Assembly: GCA_964551315.1 (NCBI GenBank)
Contig: CAZKCM010000020.1
Location: 4,512 to 68,511, forward strand
Origin: Virgifigura sp964551315
Lineage (GTDB): Bacteria; Pseudomonadota; Alphaproteobacteria; Dongiales; Dongiaceae
Length of the DNA stretch: 64,000 bases
Direction of reading: 5' to 3'
In this document: positions 49,737 to 59,170 of the stretch, one piece after another
Position numbering within the stretch: the stretch's first letter is position 1
Layout of the letters: each line of letters starts with the position of its first letter
Translations under genes and position numbers: made by a program
Notes under the pieces: generated by a model
Seen by the model: the letters and a program-made list of their open reading frames with translations, nothing else
The model's database searches: none
What the model was told of the DNA's origin: nothing

Positions 49737-50849
49737 TCAGAGGCCGGCCTTCACGTCGTTGAACATAGAGACATACTTCTCGCGCCGCTTCGGCTCGATG
49801 GCCTGGAAGAAGATGCCCTGCGCGAACAGCGCCGCCGGAGAGGAGATGCCGAGCTCGTCGAGCCGCTGCTTGCGGACCAGCTCGAACGACTTCCGGTTCG
49901 AATGTCCGTAGCCGTGCTCCTCGATCAGGTACCGTCCGGCGTCGGGCTCCAGCATCGCGTCGATGAAGTCGTAGGCCGCCTGTTCATCACCCGGAGCGTC
50001 GGTGACGAGGGCCAGTCCGCACACCCAGGTGAGGATTCCCTCCTTCGGGTTCATGTACGCCACCGGCAGGCCTTGCCTCTTCAGTTCGAGCACGGAGCTG
50101 TTCCAGGCATAGGCGGCGACCAGTTCGCCCGAGGCCAAGCCCTGTTCAACCGCTGAGTTGTCGGTCCAGTAGTAGCGGAGCAGCGGGCGCTGTTCGCGCA
50201 TCAGCGCCGCCACCTGCGCGAGCTGATCGTCGTTCAGGCTGAAGGGATTCTTGAACCCGGCCACGAGCGCCGCGGTGATGACGGCACCGTCCACCGCATC
50301 GTAGGTCGCCAGCCGGCCCGCATAGCGTTTGTCGAACAGGAGCGACCAGGACTCCTCCTCGATCTCGACGAGGTCCGTGCGATATAGAACGGATGAGTTT
50401 CCCCAGTCGAAGGGCACGAAATAGGGGCGCCCGTCGAAGACGGTGCCCTCGATCGTCTTGAGCGCCGGCCAGATGTCTTCGTAGTTTTTCAGCCGGGAGG
50501 TGTCGATCGGCTTGAGCACGCCGGCATCGCGCCAGCGGCCCACCGAATAGGTGCAGGGATGCGTGACGTCGGGCGTGAATCCGCTGCGCAGCTTCTGCAA
50601 CGCTTCCTCTTCCTCGCCGAAGAAGCTGACCTCGGGGCTGCTGCCATATTTGTCGATATAGGCCTGGTGCAGTTCCGGCAGTTCGTATTCGGACCAGGTG
50701 AAGTAGGTGATGTCACCGGCCGCCCGGGCACGGCGCGTCACCAGAGGCAGAGTCATGAAGACGACCCCGGCCGAGGCCAGGGCAGTGGCGACCTGGCGGC
50801 GGGTCAGCGTGCCCTCCGCCAATCGCTCTCGAAATTCGCGCTTATCCAT
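49737..50849 (-). CDS. ABC transporter substrate-binding protein, spermidine/putrescine (PotD/PotF) type
   Basis: The 370-residue protein starts at ATG 50849 behind GGGAGGAC. The N-terminus has a Tat-like or Sec signal (TLTRRQVATALASAGVVFMT...RARAA). The mature start DITYFTWSEYELPELHQAYI and the VPFDWGNSSVLYRTD segment are typical of PotD/PotF proteins. It should bind a polyamine or related cation in the periplasm. No permease or ATPase gene is adjacent, which is unusual. Oxidase and transaminase-route genes nearby would fit polyamine or arginine use. Confidence 0.88.
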   Translation of the reverse strand: MDKREFRERLAEGTLTRRQVATALASAGVVFMTLPLVTRRARAAGDITYFTWSEYELPELHQAYIDKYGSSPEVSFFGEEEEALQKLRSGFTPDVTHPCTYSVGRWRDAGVLKPIDTSRLKNYEDIWPALKTIEGTVFDGRPYFVPFDWGNSSVLYRTDLVEIEEESWSLLFDKRYAGRLATYDAVDGAVITAALVAGFKNPFSLNDDQLAQVAALMREQRPLLRYYWTDNSAVEQGLASGELVAAYAWNSSVLELKRQGLPVAYMNPKEGILTWVCGLALVTDAPGDEQAAYDFIDAMLEPDAGRYLIEEHGYGHSNRKSFELVRKQRLDELGISSPAALFAQGIFFQAIEPKRREKYVSMFNDVKAGL

Positions 50850-51071
50850 CGGCCGTCCTCCCATTGCGGATGGTTTATGCGACGCCTCCGAACGCCAGCA
50901 TCGCCGATGTGCGAAGGGCAAACAACCCACCCGTTCGTCCGCCAGGCCGGTGGTACGGTCGGCAGCCATGACGAGGGCTCATGCGCGACCGGCGGCAGGA
51001 ACGCTTCAACCGGGCCGCTCCTCCTGCTAGCGTCTGTGCGGCGGCCTCCGTCGGCCGCAGGGGGAAAGGTT

Positions 51072-51947
51072 TTGTACGCCGATCTGGCCGCCATCATCTC
51101 GCCGATCTTCGTCTCCGCCGCGCTCGGCTTCTTTTGGGAACGGCTTCGGCGGCCGTTCGACACGACGTTCGTCACCGCGCTGGTGACGACGGTCGGAACG
51201 CCGTGCCTCGTCGGCGCGACCCTGACGCGCGTCGAGATCGATCCGCAGGCCCTCGGCACGATGGCCGGGGCGGCGATCCTCGCCTTCCTGGGCTTTGTGG
51301 CGATCGGCGTGGTGGTGCTCCGCGGGGCCGGGCTCCCGCTGCATTCCTATCTGCCGGCGCTGATCTTTCCGAACGCCGGCAATATGGGGCTGCCGCTCAA
51401 CCTGTTCGCTTTCGGGGAGACGGGGCTGGCGTTCGCCATCGTGTTCTTCACGGTCTTCTCGGTCCTGCAGTTCACGCTCGGCGTCGGCATCGCCGCCGGC
51501 AGCTTCGCGCCCGGCCGCCTGCTTCGGCTGCCGCTCATCTACGCCGTCGCGGCATCGCTCGTCTTCATGGCAACGGGAACCCCCGTTCCGGCTTGGCTAT
51601 CGAACACGCTCGATCTGCTGGGCGGGCTGACGATCCCGTTGATGCTCGTCGCGCTCGGTGTCTCGCTGGCGCGGCTGCGGGTCCGCAATCTCGGGCGCAG
51701 CCTCGTGCTGTCGCTCGTCCGGCTTGGCATCGGCGTGGTGACCGGGCTTGCGCTCGCCTGGGCGCTCGATCTTTCCGGTGCGGCGCGGGGCGTGCTGATC
51801 CTGCAATGCGCCATGCCGGTCGCCGTGTTCAACTACCTCTTCGCCCAGCTCTACCATCGGCAGCCAGAGGAGGTCGCCGGCATGGTCGTGATCTCGACGG
51901 CGATCTCCTTCGCCACCCTGCCGCTGCTCCTGCTCCTCGTGCTATGA
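51072..51947 (+). CDS. AEC-family membrane transporter
   Basis: The 291-residue protein is taken to start at TTG 51072; no ATG or GTG is placed better, and GGGGGAAAGG lies just upstream. It has ten hydrophobic helices in two five-helix repeats, with FPNAGNMGLPL in the first half and MPVAVFNYLFAQLY in the second, both characteristic of AEC carriers. Members carry malonate, auxin-like or other anions. The CocE-type hydrolase gene starts eight bases after its stop, so they form an operon. Confidence 0.86.
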   Translation: MYADLAAIISPIFVSAALGFFWERLRRPFDTTFVTALVTTVGTPCLVGATLTRVEIDPQALGTMAGAAILAFLGFVAIGVVVLRGAGLPLHSYLPALIFPNAGNMGLPLNLFAFGETGLAFAIVFFTVFSVLQFTLGVGIAAGSFAPGRLLRLPLIYAVAASLVFMATGTPVPAWLSNTLDLLGGLTIPLMLVALGVSLARLRVRNLGRSLVLSLVRLGIGVVTGLALAWALDLSGAARGVLILQCAMPVAVFNYLFAQLYHRQPEEVAGMVVISTAISFATLPLLLLLVL

Positions 51948-51954
51948 AGGCGGA

Positions 51955-53973
51955 ATGAAGGTCATCGAACGCTTTCCCCGACGCGTGCGGGAGATCGAGA
52001 ACGTCTTCATCCCGCTGTCGGACGGCTGCCGGCTGGCGGCGCGGATCTGGCTGCCGGAGGACGCGGAGCGGGACCCCGTGCCGGCCATCCTCGAATGCCT
52101 GCCCTACCGCAAGCGCGACGGCACGGCCTGGCGCGACCAGACCATGCATCCCTATTTCGCCGGGCACGGCTATGCCGTGCTGCGGATAGACCTGCGCGGC
52201 AGCGGCGATTCGGACGGCGTGCTGTGCGACGAGTACACGACGCAGGAGCATGACGACTGCATCGAGGCGATCCGGTGGGCGGCCGCGCAGCCCTGGTGCA
52301 GCGGCAAGGTCGGGATGTGGGGCATCTCCTGGGGTGGATTCAACGCGCTGCAGGTCGCCGCGCGGCGGCCGCCGGCGCTCGGCGCGATCGTCGCGATCAT
52401 GGCCTCCGACGATCGCTACAACGACGACATCCACTACATGGGCGGCGCCATGCTGCACGACAACTTCGCCTGGGCGTCGTCGATGTTCGCCTATCTCTCA
52501 TTGCCGCCGGATCCGCGGGTCGTCGGCTCTGGCTGGCGCGAGACCTGGCTGAAGCGGTTGGAGCACGCGCGGTTCTGGCTGCGGCACTGGCTCGCACACC
52601 AGCGCCGGGACGACTACTGGAGGCACGGATCGGTGTGCGAGGACTACGGGCGCATCGCCTGCCCGGTCTATGCGGTCGGCGGATGGGAGGACGGCTACGT
52701 CAACGCCGTCCCACGGCTGCTTGCGGGCCTTGCGGCGCCGGCCAAGGGCCTCGTCGGGCCCTGGGGGCACGCCTTGCCGCACGAGGCATGTCCGGGCCCG
52801 TCGATCGGGTTCCTGCAGGAGATCCTGCGCTGGTGGGACCATTGGCTCAAGGGACGCGATACCGGCATCATGGCCGAGCCGCGGTACCGCGTCTGGATGA
52901 ACGACAGCTACGCGCCGGAACCGTGGAGCGCCCAGCGGCCGGGCCGGTGGATTGCCGAATCGGCTTGGCCGTCGCCGCGGATCGAGGAACGGAGCTTTTA
53001 CCTCAACGACGGAGTGCTTGCGCTGACGCCGGGGCCGGAGCGGGCGCTCCGCTGCCGATCGCCCCAGGACACCGGGGTCTGCGCGCTGGAGTGGTGCTCC
53101 TATGGCGGAAGCGGCGCCGACCTGCCGACCGACCAGCGGGAAGACGATGGCCGGTCCCTGTGCTTCGACTCGCCGCCGCTGGACGCCCGGACGGAGATCC
53201 TCGGCGCCCCGGTGGCGCGCCTGGCCTTCAGCGTGGACAGGCCCGTCGCCGGTATCGCGGTGCGGCTGTGCGACATCGCGCCCGACGGCGCCTCCACCCG
53301 GGTCACCTACAGCCTGTTCAACCTCACTCATTGGAACGGCCATGAGAACCCGGAGGCTCTCGTTCCCGGACGGCGGTACCGGGCCGACGTCCCGCTCAAC
53401 CACATCGCCCATGCCTTCAAGGAAGGTCACCGGATCCGCCTCGCGGTGTCCACCTGCTACTGGCTGCAGATGTGGCCCGCGCCGGCGCCGGTGACGCTCA
53501 CGCTCTTCGCGGGCGCGAGCCGTCTCGATCTGCCGATACGCCCGCCGCGAGCGGAGGACGCGGATCTGCCTGCGTTCGGCACGCCGGAAGGGGCGCCGCC
53601 GCTCGCCGATCGAACGCTGCGACCGGAGCGGACCCGGCGAACGGTCTCGCGGGATCTCGTCACCGGAGAGACCCGCGTGGTCATGGAGAAGGACAGCGGC
53701 GCAGTCCGCCTCGAAGCCATCGACCTCGAGGTCGATTCCGCGGCCGTCGAAACTTATCGCGTCCGGGCGGACGATCCGCTGTCGGCGCGGGCGGATATCG
53801 TCTACCGGCAAAGCCTCGGGCGGGGCGATTGGCGGGTCCGGACCGAAACGCGAACCGCGATCCGGCTCACCGCGACCGCGTTCCGGGTCACGGCGCAACT
53901 CGACGCCTACGAAGGCGACCGACGCGTTTTCAGCCGGAACGAATACTTCACCGTGCCGCGGGATCTGATCTAA
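51955..53973 (+). CDS. CocE/NonD-family alpha/beta hydrolase (acyl/peptidyl esterase)
   Basis: The 672-residue protein starts at ATG 51955 behind GAAGGCGG. The nucleophile is Ser125 in GISWGG, with the catalytic Asp in the GGWEDGYV region and His in GPWGHALPHEA. This hydrolase core is followed by the jelly-roll domain of CocE/GlmA enzymes from about residue 335. Family members hydrolyse cocaine, beta-lactam acyl groups or X-Pro peptides. There is no signal peptide. It is probably co-transcribed with the AEC carrier, whose substrate may be its product or substrate. Confidence 0.91.
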   Translation: MKVIERFPRRVREIENVFIPLSDGCRLAARIWLPEDAERDPVPAILECLPYRKRDGTAWRDQTMHPYFAGHGYAVLRIDLRGSGDSDGVLCDEYTTQEHDDCIEAIRWAAAQPWCSGKVGMWGISWGGFNALQVAARRPPALGAIVAIMASDDRYNDDIHYMGGAMLHDNFAWASSMFAYLSLPPDPRVVGSGWRETWLKRLEHARFWLRHWLAHQRRDDYWRHGSVCEDYGRIACPVYAVGGWEDGYVNAVPRLLAGLAAPAKGLVGPWGHALPHEACPGPSIGFLQEILRWWDHWLKGRDTGIMAEPRYRVWMNDSYAPEPWSAQRPGRWIAESAWPSPRIEERSFYLNDGVLALTPGPERALRCRSPQDTGVCALEWCSYGGSGADLPTDQREDDGRSLCFDSPPLDARTEILGAPVARLAFSVDRPVAGIAVRLCDIAPDGASTRVTYSLFNLTHWNGHENPEALVPGRRYRADVPLNHIAHAFKEGHRIRLAVSTCYWLQMWPAPAPVTLTLFAGASRLDLPIRPPRAEDADLPAFGTPEGAPPLADRTLRPERTRRTVSRDLVTGETRVVMEKDSGAVRLEAIDLEVDSAAVETYRVRADDPLSARADIVYRQSLGRGDWRVRTETRTAIRLTATAFRVTAQLDAYEGDRRVFSRNEYFTVPRDLI

Positions 53974-54569
53974 TCGGCGCCCTCGCGCAGGGTGATCATG
54001 CGCAAGGGCACCGTTTCGCCCATGGCGTCGAGGAGCGTCGACACCATCGTCTGGCAGGCGATGAAGGGATTCTGGCCCTCGCGCAGATCGACGACCTCGC
54101 CGATCCAGACATAATGGCCGTGCTCGACGTCATGGATCGACAGCCCTAGACGGTAATCCTTGTCAATCGCTGTTGCCTTTTCGGCTCCGCCGAGCAGGCT
54201 GCGCTCTGTCGTCGACCAGAGATTGACCATGAATTCGAGCTCCAGCCCGGAGTCGATGTCGAATTCGCCAAGGTCGCCGCGGGCAGGCCGTGCGACCCAG
54301 GCGGGCTCGGTGTCGATCGTGACGACGAACGGCGCCTCGGTGCGGACCTCGTAGTTTCGGGCATGCAGTTCCGTTGCAAGGAGCCGGAGGACGTGCTGGT
54401 TGAGCTCGGTGTCTTCCATCGCCTGGAGCCGGAAAGCGGCCCCTTCGGGAATGACAGCGTAGCCGACGGCCGTCAGCTTCAGATCGCCTGTCGGCGGCTC
54501 CTGCGCCTGCAGCGGGGCGGCCGGCGCGACCGCCATCGTCGTCGAAAGAAGGATGCCGAACCACCGCAT
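53970..54569 (-). CDS. Secreted hypothetical protein
   Basis: The 199-residue protein starts at ATG 54569 behind AGGAGAG. A signal peptide ends at PLQAQEPP. The mature chain has beta-rich wording (LKLTAVGYAVIPEGAAFRLQ, YEVRTEAPFVVTIDT) and ends with a helical SILLDAM-type segment. Its ~150-residue mature part resembles DUF4136-like lipoprotein folds but lacks a lipobox. Its stop overlaps that of the CocE-type gene by four bases, convergent. Confidence 0.7.
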   Translation of the reverse strand: MRWFGILLSTTMAVAPAAPLQAQEPPTGDLKLTAVGYAVIPEGAAFRLQAMEDTELNQHVLRLLATELHARNYEVRTEAPFVVTIDTEPAWVARPARGDLGEFDIDSGLELEFMVNLWSTTERSLLGGAEKATAIDKDYRLGLSIHDVEHGHYVWIGEVVDLREGQNPFIACQTMVSTLLDAMGETVPLRMITLREGAD

Positions 54570-54804
54570 GATCTTCTCTCCTGACTCTGGGACCTGCCCC
54601 CCCGACATTTCCTGAACACGCGACCGATCGGGAAGGTTCAATGCCCGCGGACCGGACCCCGAACCAGGAGTCTGCCTCAGTAAGGCCTAATAGAACCTCT
54701 GCAACGCCCGCACCGCCGAAAGCGGCGGAGACCGTGGACAGATTGCCTCCGGCGCCTCACAATCGGGGCGCTCAGCACGCTCGCCCTCGTCCAAGGAGGC
54801 TGCC

Positions 54805-55599
54805 ATGACGGAATCGGTCCTGCGCCGGGCAGAGCCCGTGGGGCCCATCAGTCGCGAGCACATGCCCTTTGCCCTTGACGCCGGCATCGCCCACCGGGCC
54901 GCGATCGGCCTCGTCGTCCTGGCCACGGACCACACGATCGAGCACGAGTTTCGTCAAATGCTGCGGATCGACGGGGTTGCCGTGTACGAGGCGAGGATCC
55001 ACAACGCGCCCGAGATCAACCCCGAAACGCTCGCGGAGATGGAGCGGGGGATCGCCGCCACGACGGCCCTCATTCTGCCGGGCGACCGGCTCGACGTCGT
55101 CGCCTATGCCTGCACCTCCGGCAGCGTCGTCATCGGCGAGGAGGCCGTCTTTGCGCGTATCCGCGAGGCGCGGCCCGGCATCGCCTGTACGACACCGATC
55201 ACCGCGGCCATCGCCGGGCTGCGGCAGCTCGGCGCCGGTCGCATCGCCTTGCTGACGCCCTATGTCGAGTCGGTGAACCGCATGCTGCGGGCGTATATCG
55301 AGGCGCGCGGCATCGAAGTGCCGGTCATGGGTTCGTTCAGTCACGAGAACGACAACGAGGTCGCGCGCATCGCCATTCCCTCGATCCGGGACGCGGTGCT
55401 CGAACTCGGACGAGAGCCCAGCGTCGATGCGGTGTTCGTCTCCTGCACGAGTCTGCGGGTGGCCGAGATCGTCGAGGCGCTGGAGGCGGAGCTCGGTAAG
55501 CCGGTGACCTCCAGCAATCACGCACTCGCCTGGCATTGCTTGCGGCTTGCCGGCTACGACGATCCCGTGCCAGGATTCGGGCGGCTGTTCCGGGCCTGA
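54805..55599 (+). CDS. Asp/Glu racemase-superfamily enzyme (maleate isomerase/EutA-like)
   Basis: The 264-residue protein starts at ATG 54805 behind AAGGAGG. The two catalytic cysteines of the superfamily are Cys103 in AYACTSGSVVIG and Cys214 in FVSCTSLR. This wording is shared by maleate cis-trans isomerase, arylmalonate decarboxylase and the ectoine-utilisation protein EutA. The substrate could be maleate or an N-acyl diamino acid. No ectoine genes are visible beside it. A LysE exporter follows 121 bp downstream. Confidence 0.87.
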   Translation: MTESVLRRAEPVGPISREHMPFALDAGIAHRAAIGLVVLATDHTIEHEFRQMLRIDGVAVYEARIHNAPEINPETLAEMERGIAATTALILPGDRLDVVAYACTSGSVVIGEEAVFARIREARPGIACTTPITAAIAGLRQLGAGRIALLTPYVESVNRMLRAYIEARGIEVPVMGSFSHENDNEVARIAIPSIRDAVLELGREPSVDAVFVSCTSLRVAEIVEALEAELGKPVTSSNHALAWHCLRLAGYDDPVPGFGRLFRA

Positions 55600-55720
55600 G
55601 TTTGCCTCCCTCCGATGCGGGCGTCCTCGTCTGATGGCGCCCGCGGGACTGGCCTGAAACCCGCCGCCGCGCAAATGTGATTGCACAGTGCGGTCCCATC
55701 GGACCACGGACGGAGACCGG

Positions 55721-56338
55721 ATGACGCTGACAAGTTGGCTGTCCCTGGCGGCGATCTGCGCGGCCGGGGCGATGTCGCCTGGGCCGAGCCTCGCGGTCGT
55801 GGTGCAACACACGCTGGCAAACTCTCGCGCGCATGGGTTGGCGGTCGCGCTTGCCCACGCGCTCGGCATCGGGTTCTACGCGCTGTTGACGAGCTTCGGC
55901 CTCGCGGTCGTCGTCGCGCACAACCCGACGGTCTACCGTGTGCTGACCGTGGCGGGCGCCCTCTACCTGGCCTGGCTCGGCGTCAAGGCGCTGCGCTCGT
56001 CCGGCGAGGCGGCGGCCCTTGCCGGCAAGGAAGGTGGTCGGGGCGCCTCCGTCGTCGCGGCGGCGCGCGATGGCGTCCTCATCTCGTTTCTCAACCCGAA
56101 GATCGCGGTGTTTTTCCTGGCGCTGTTCAGCCAGTTCGTGCGCCCGGGCATGGGCGCCGGCGAGCACGCGATCCTGTGGGCCACGGCCGTCGGCATCGAC
56201 GGCGCATGGTATGCCCTGGTTGCCATGGCGCTGTCCCATGGGCCGGTGCTCGAACGGCTCCGCCGCCGTGCGTGGCTGATCGACCGCATCGCCGGCTGCG
56301 TGCTGATCGCGCTCGCGATTCGGGTGGTCACGCTGTGA
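55721..56338 (+). CDS. LysE/RhtB-family amino acid exporter
   Basis: The 205-residue membrane protein starts at ATG 55721 with CGGAG five bases upstream. The family signature is SPGPSLAVVVQHTLANSRAHGL near residue 19, and the later helix FLNPKIAVFFLALFSQFV follows a basic loop. It should export an amino acid or derivative. It is convergent with the DadA-like dehydrogenase gene. Confidence 0.9.
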   Translation: MTLTSWLSLAAICAAGAMSPGPSLAVVVQHTLANSRAHGLAVALAHALGIGFYALLTSFGLAVVVAHNPTVYRVLTVAGALYLAWLGVKALRSSGEAAALAGKEGGRGASVVAAARDGVLISFLNPKIAVFFLALFSQFVRPGMGAGEHAILWATAVGIDGAWYALVAMALSHGPVLERLRRRAWLIDRIAGCVLIALAIRVVTL

Positions 56339-56360
56339 ACGAGGCGCGACGACCGATCCG

Positions 56361-57611
56361 TCAATACCGCGCCAGCGTCAGGTCCGAGACGTCGATCTCC
56401 GGCTTGCGTCCCGCAATCAGGTCGGCGGTGATCCGGCCGGAGCCGCAGGCCATGGTCCAGCCCATATGGCCGTGTCCGGTGTTGAACCAAAGGTTGCTGT
56501 GCCGGGCGCGACCGAACACCGGCGGGCCGTCCGGCGTCATCGGCCGCAGGCAGGCCCAGTATGTCGGCTTGTCATAGGCGCCGCCGCGCGGGAACAGTTC
56601 GCGCGCGACGCGGAGCATCCCGGCGAAGTGCCTTGGCTCATAGCTCCTGTCGTAGCCGGCGAACTCCGCCGTTGCCGTCAGCCGCAGGCGGTCGCCCATG
56701 CGGGCGAAGGCGACGAGGTGACCCTCGTCGACGCCGCCGATGGCGGGTGCGGCGTCCGGATCCAGGATCGGAACGGTGACCGAGTAGCCTTTGATCGGAT
56801 AGACGGGGAGGCCGATCCCGAGCGGCCGCACGAGCAGCGGGCTGTCGCTGCCGAGCGCGAGAACATAGGCGTCGCCGACGACGTCGCCGCGATCCGTCAC
56901 GACGCGTTCGATGCGGTCGCCCGCGGCGTCCAGGCGGGTGATCGCGGCGCCCATCTCGAAAGCGACGCCAAGGTCTTCGCACAGCCGGGCGAGGCGTTCC
57001 GTGAACAGCCGCGCGTCGCCGCTCTCGTCGGTCGGCGCGAAGATCGCCCCGGACAGCTTGTCCTTGGCCGGGGCCAGCGCGGGCTCGATCTCGACGCAGC
57101 GACCGGGCTCGATCGCCTCCAGCGCCAACCCCGAGTCCCGAAGCATCGCCGCGTTGCGGAGGCCGGCTTCGAAATGCGCCGGATCGCGGTAGAGGTAGAG
57201 GCAACCGCGGGTTGTCTCGTCGTACCGGATGCCGGTCTCTTCCCGGAGCGCGACGAGCGCCTGCTGGCTGTAGCGGCAGAGGGCCAGCTTCCGCAGCGTG
57301 TTGGTCCGGTTGCGCGCGGCGGTGCAGTTGGCGAGGAAGCGCAGGCTCCAGGCCCACATGCGGGGATCGGCCTTGAGGCGGAAGCGCAGGGCCGTGTCGC
57401 CCCGGTACAGTGACTGCAGAAGAATCTTCGGCGCGCGCGGCGACGCCCAGGCATAGGCGTGTCCGGGGGCGATCAGGCCGGCATTGGCGAAGCTGGCTTC
57501 GCGCCCGACGGTGCCGTGGCGGTCGACGACGGTGACCTCGTGACCGTCGCGCGCCAGGTAATAGGCCGTCGTTACCCCGATGACTCCGCCGCCAAGGATG
57601 ACGAGTCTCAT
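56361..57611 (-). CDS. D-amino-acid dehydrogenase (DadA-like) flavoprotein
   Basis: The 416-residue protein starts at ATG 57611 behind AAAGGAAC. The FAD motif is LGGGVIGVTTAYYLARDGHE, followed by VDRHGTVGREASFANAGLI, and the C-terminal FAD segment GHGHMGWTMACGSG is the DadA hallmark. Mid-protein residues KGYSVTVPI and the RPMTPDGPPVFG stretch agree. It should oxidise D-amino acids to 2-oxo acids, passing electrons to the respiratory chain. No alanine racemase gene is adjacent. Confidence 0.92.
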   Translation of the reverse strand: MRLVILGGGVIGVTTAYYLARDGHEVTVVDRHGTVGREASFANAGLIAPGHAYAWASPRAPKILLQSLYRGDTALRFRLKADPRMWAWSLRFLANCTAARNRTNTLRKLALCRYSQQALVALREETGIRYDETTRGCLYLYRDPAHFEAGLRNAAMLRDSGLALEAIEPGRCVEIEPALAPAKDKLSGAIFAPTDESGDARLFTERLARLCEDLGVAFEMGAAITRLDAAGDRIERVVTDRGDVVGDAYVLALGSDSPLLVRPLGIGLPVYPIKGYSVTVPILDPDAAPAIGGVDEGHLVAFARMGDRLRLTATAEFAGYDRSYEPRHFAGMLRVARELFPRGGAYDKPTYWACLRPMTPDGPPVFGRARHSNLWFNTGHGHMGWTMACGSGRITADLIAGRKPEIDVSDLTLARY

Positions 57612-57770
57612 GGCCGTTCCTTTCCGTCGGGCCCGGTGCCCGATCCGCCGGTGCCGCCGCGCATTGTCCGGCCGCGTCGCCCTTTGCGCGACCGTTCCCG
57701 ATTCGTAGAATGGAACGCGGATTCCGCAAAGGTCATTGGTGCCGGGCGGACGCGGGAAAGAGGAAATTCG

Positions 57771-58259
57771 ATGAGTCAGGATCGGCGTCGCGGTGGTCGC
57801 GCGGCGGGTCGGGCGGCCATCGTTGCGCTGGGGCTGACGCTTGGCGGCGGCGCCCTTGCGCAACCACCGGAAGTCGGCGAACTGTTGTCACCCGAGCAGG
57901 TCCGGGCCTGCCTGTGCCTCGGTCAGAGGATCGACGAGCTGCGGCAGGACGTCGCGCTGCAGGAATCGCTGTCCAAGGAGCGCGAGGCGGAGCTGAGCGC
58001 GATCGATCGGGAGATCGAACGACGTCGCGCGACCGTGAACGTTGACGGGCCGGCTGCGGTCCAGGAGTTGCAGCGGCTTGTTGCGCGGCAGCAGACGCTG
58101 CGCGATCTGCTGCGCACCGAGCTGCGAGGCGCGCATCGGGACCGCGTCAGGCGACTGAACGACCGTGTCGAGACGTTCAACAGACTGTGCGCGGGCCGCC
58201 TGACCGCCGGGTTCGAAACCGATCGCAGGAAGGCAAACCCGCAATGCCCCGGCTCGTGA
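57771..58259 (+). CDS. Secreted coiled-coil hypothetical protein
   Basis: The 162-residue protein starts at ATG 57771 behind AGAGGAA. A signal peptide ends at GGALAQ. The mature chain is one long helix with heptads (RIDELRQDVALQESLSKERE, IDREIERRRA, LRDLLRTELRGAHRDRVR). It carries four cysteines (Cys47 and Cys49, one near residue 143 in NRLC, one in the last six residues), so a disulfide-pinned hairpin is plausible. The function is unknown. A terminator-like hairpin follows. Confidence 0.78.
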   Translation: MSQDRRRGGRAAGRAAIVALGLTLGGGALAQPPEVGELLSPEQVRACLCLGQRIDELRQDVALQESLSKEREAELSAIDREIERRRATVNVDGPAAVQELQRLVARQQTLRDLLRTELRGAHRDRVRRLNDRVETFNRLCAGRLTAGFETDRRKANPQCPGS

Positions 58260-58296
58260 ACCGCGATGCCGGCTGCCTGACGTCGGGGCGCCGTGC

Positions 58297-58319
58297 GCCG
58301 GCGGGGCGCCGCCGGCTTT
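58297..58319 (+). terminator. Intrinsic-type hairpin
   Basis: GCCGGCG (58297-58303) and CGCCGGC (58310-58316) pair around a six-base loop and are followed by TTTC. It lies between the convergent stops at 58259 and 58329. Confidence 0.5.
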
Positions 58320-58328
58320 CGCCTTGGC

Positions 58329-58853
58329 TCAGACCGCGGCCCAGCGGCAGGTGAGCTTCAGCTCGCCGGCGGTGTTGGCGACGGTGGCGAGGCAGGTCTC
58401 GGTCTTCGCCTCCGGAATCCAGACGGCCAGACGCAGCACGTATTTCGTGCCGTCCACGCCGGGAATGCGCGCCGAGTTCAGCCGCACGATGTTGGCGCCA
58501 TACTCGACGAACACCTCGCTGAGGCGGGCGATCAGGCCCGGGCTGTCCTCGCCGTGAATCTCGATGCGATGGGTGATCTTGGCGGATGGGCCATGCACCG
58601 CTTCGTAGGAGAAGGGCGAGACCGTGAGCTTGGCGCCTTGGAGCAGGGGCAGGCCGGCAAGGTCGCGCTGCACCTCCTCGAATGACACGTCCGACGGCAG
58701 CTCGCAGATCGTGGTGAACTCTGCGCCGCCGCCAAGAACGGCAAAGGTGGTGTCGCCCAGATTGACACCGAGATCGAAGAGCCGGCCGGTAATGGCTGAG
58801 ATCAGACCGGTGCGGTCTTCGCAGATGATGGAGATCAGGGCTACACTTGCCAT
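58329..58853 (-). CDS. Double ACT-domain protein (GcvR-like)
   Basis: The 174-residue protein is taken to start at ATG 58853 (AGGA eight bases upstream); ATG 58862 is an alternative. Two ACT domains are visible: ALISIICEDRTGLISAITGR at the N-terminus and HRIEIHGEDSPGLIARLSEV from about residue 95. This is the layout of the glycine-cleavage regulator GcvR. ACT pairs bind amino acids, often glycine or serine. A GcvT-domain fusion gene lies 3 kb away, so a link to glycine or C1 metabolism is possible. Confidence 0.87.
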   Translation of the reverse strand: MASVALISIICEDRTGLISAITGRLFDLGVNLGDTTFAVLGGGAEFTTICELPSDVSFEEVQRDLAGLPLLQGAKLTVSPFSYEAVHGPSAKITHRIEIHGEDSPGLIARLSEVFVEYGANIVRLNSARIPGVDGTKYVLRLAVWIPEAKTETCLATVANTAGELKLTCRWAAV

Positions 58854-59170
58854 GGCGGTCATCCTGGTTTGGCGATGAGAATCGACCGCCCATCATGGGG
58901 AAAATTCGACGAAAGGGAAGCGGCTCCTGACGAAGGTCGCCCTCGGGCGGACATAGGCGGCCGATGGAGGGCGGGAAGGCTCCCCTTGCGGGAGAGGGCA
59001 GGGAGCGTCAGCTTGGGACCGAATGCGCGCAGCGAGGAGCGCCGGCAGTGACGTTACGCACCCGCGGGCAGGCGCGTCGTCTCGGCCGGCGCCATCGCCG
59101 GCTTCTCCGGCCGAATCGGCCAAACGGCAGACGAAGCGCGCGAATCGGGGAAAGGGCAGTTGCGGATGAT
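58854..59170. other. Intergenic region, 317 bp, no gene seen
   Basis: The region holds the promoter side of the ACT gene and the 3' side of the DUF4168 gene, both leftward. It contains GC-rich inverted stretches (AGGCTCCCCTTGCGGGAG near 58979) but no convincing gene. Confidence 0.4.
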
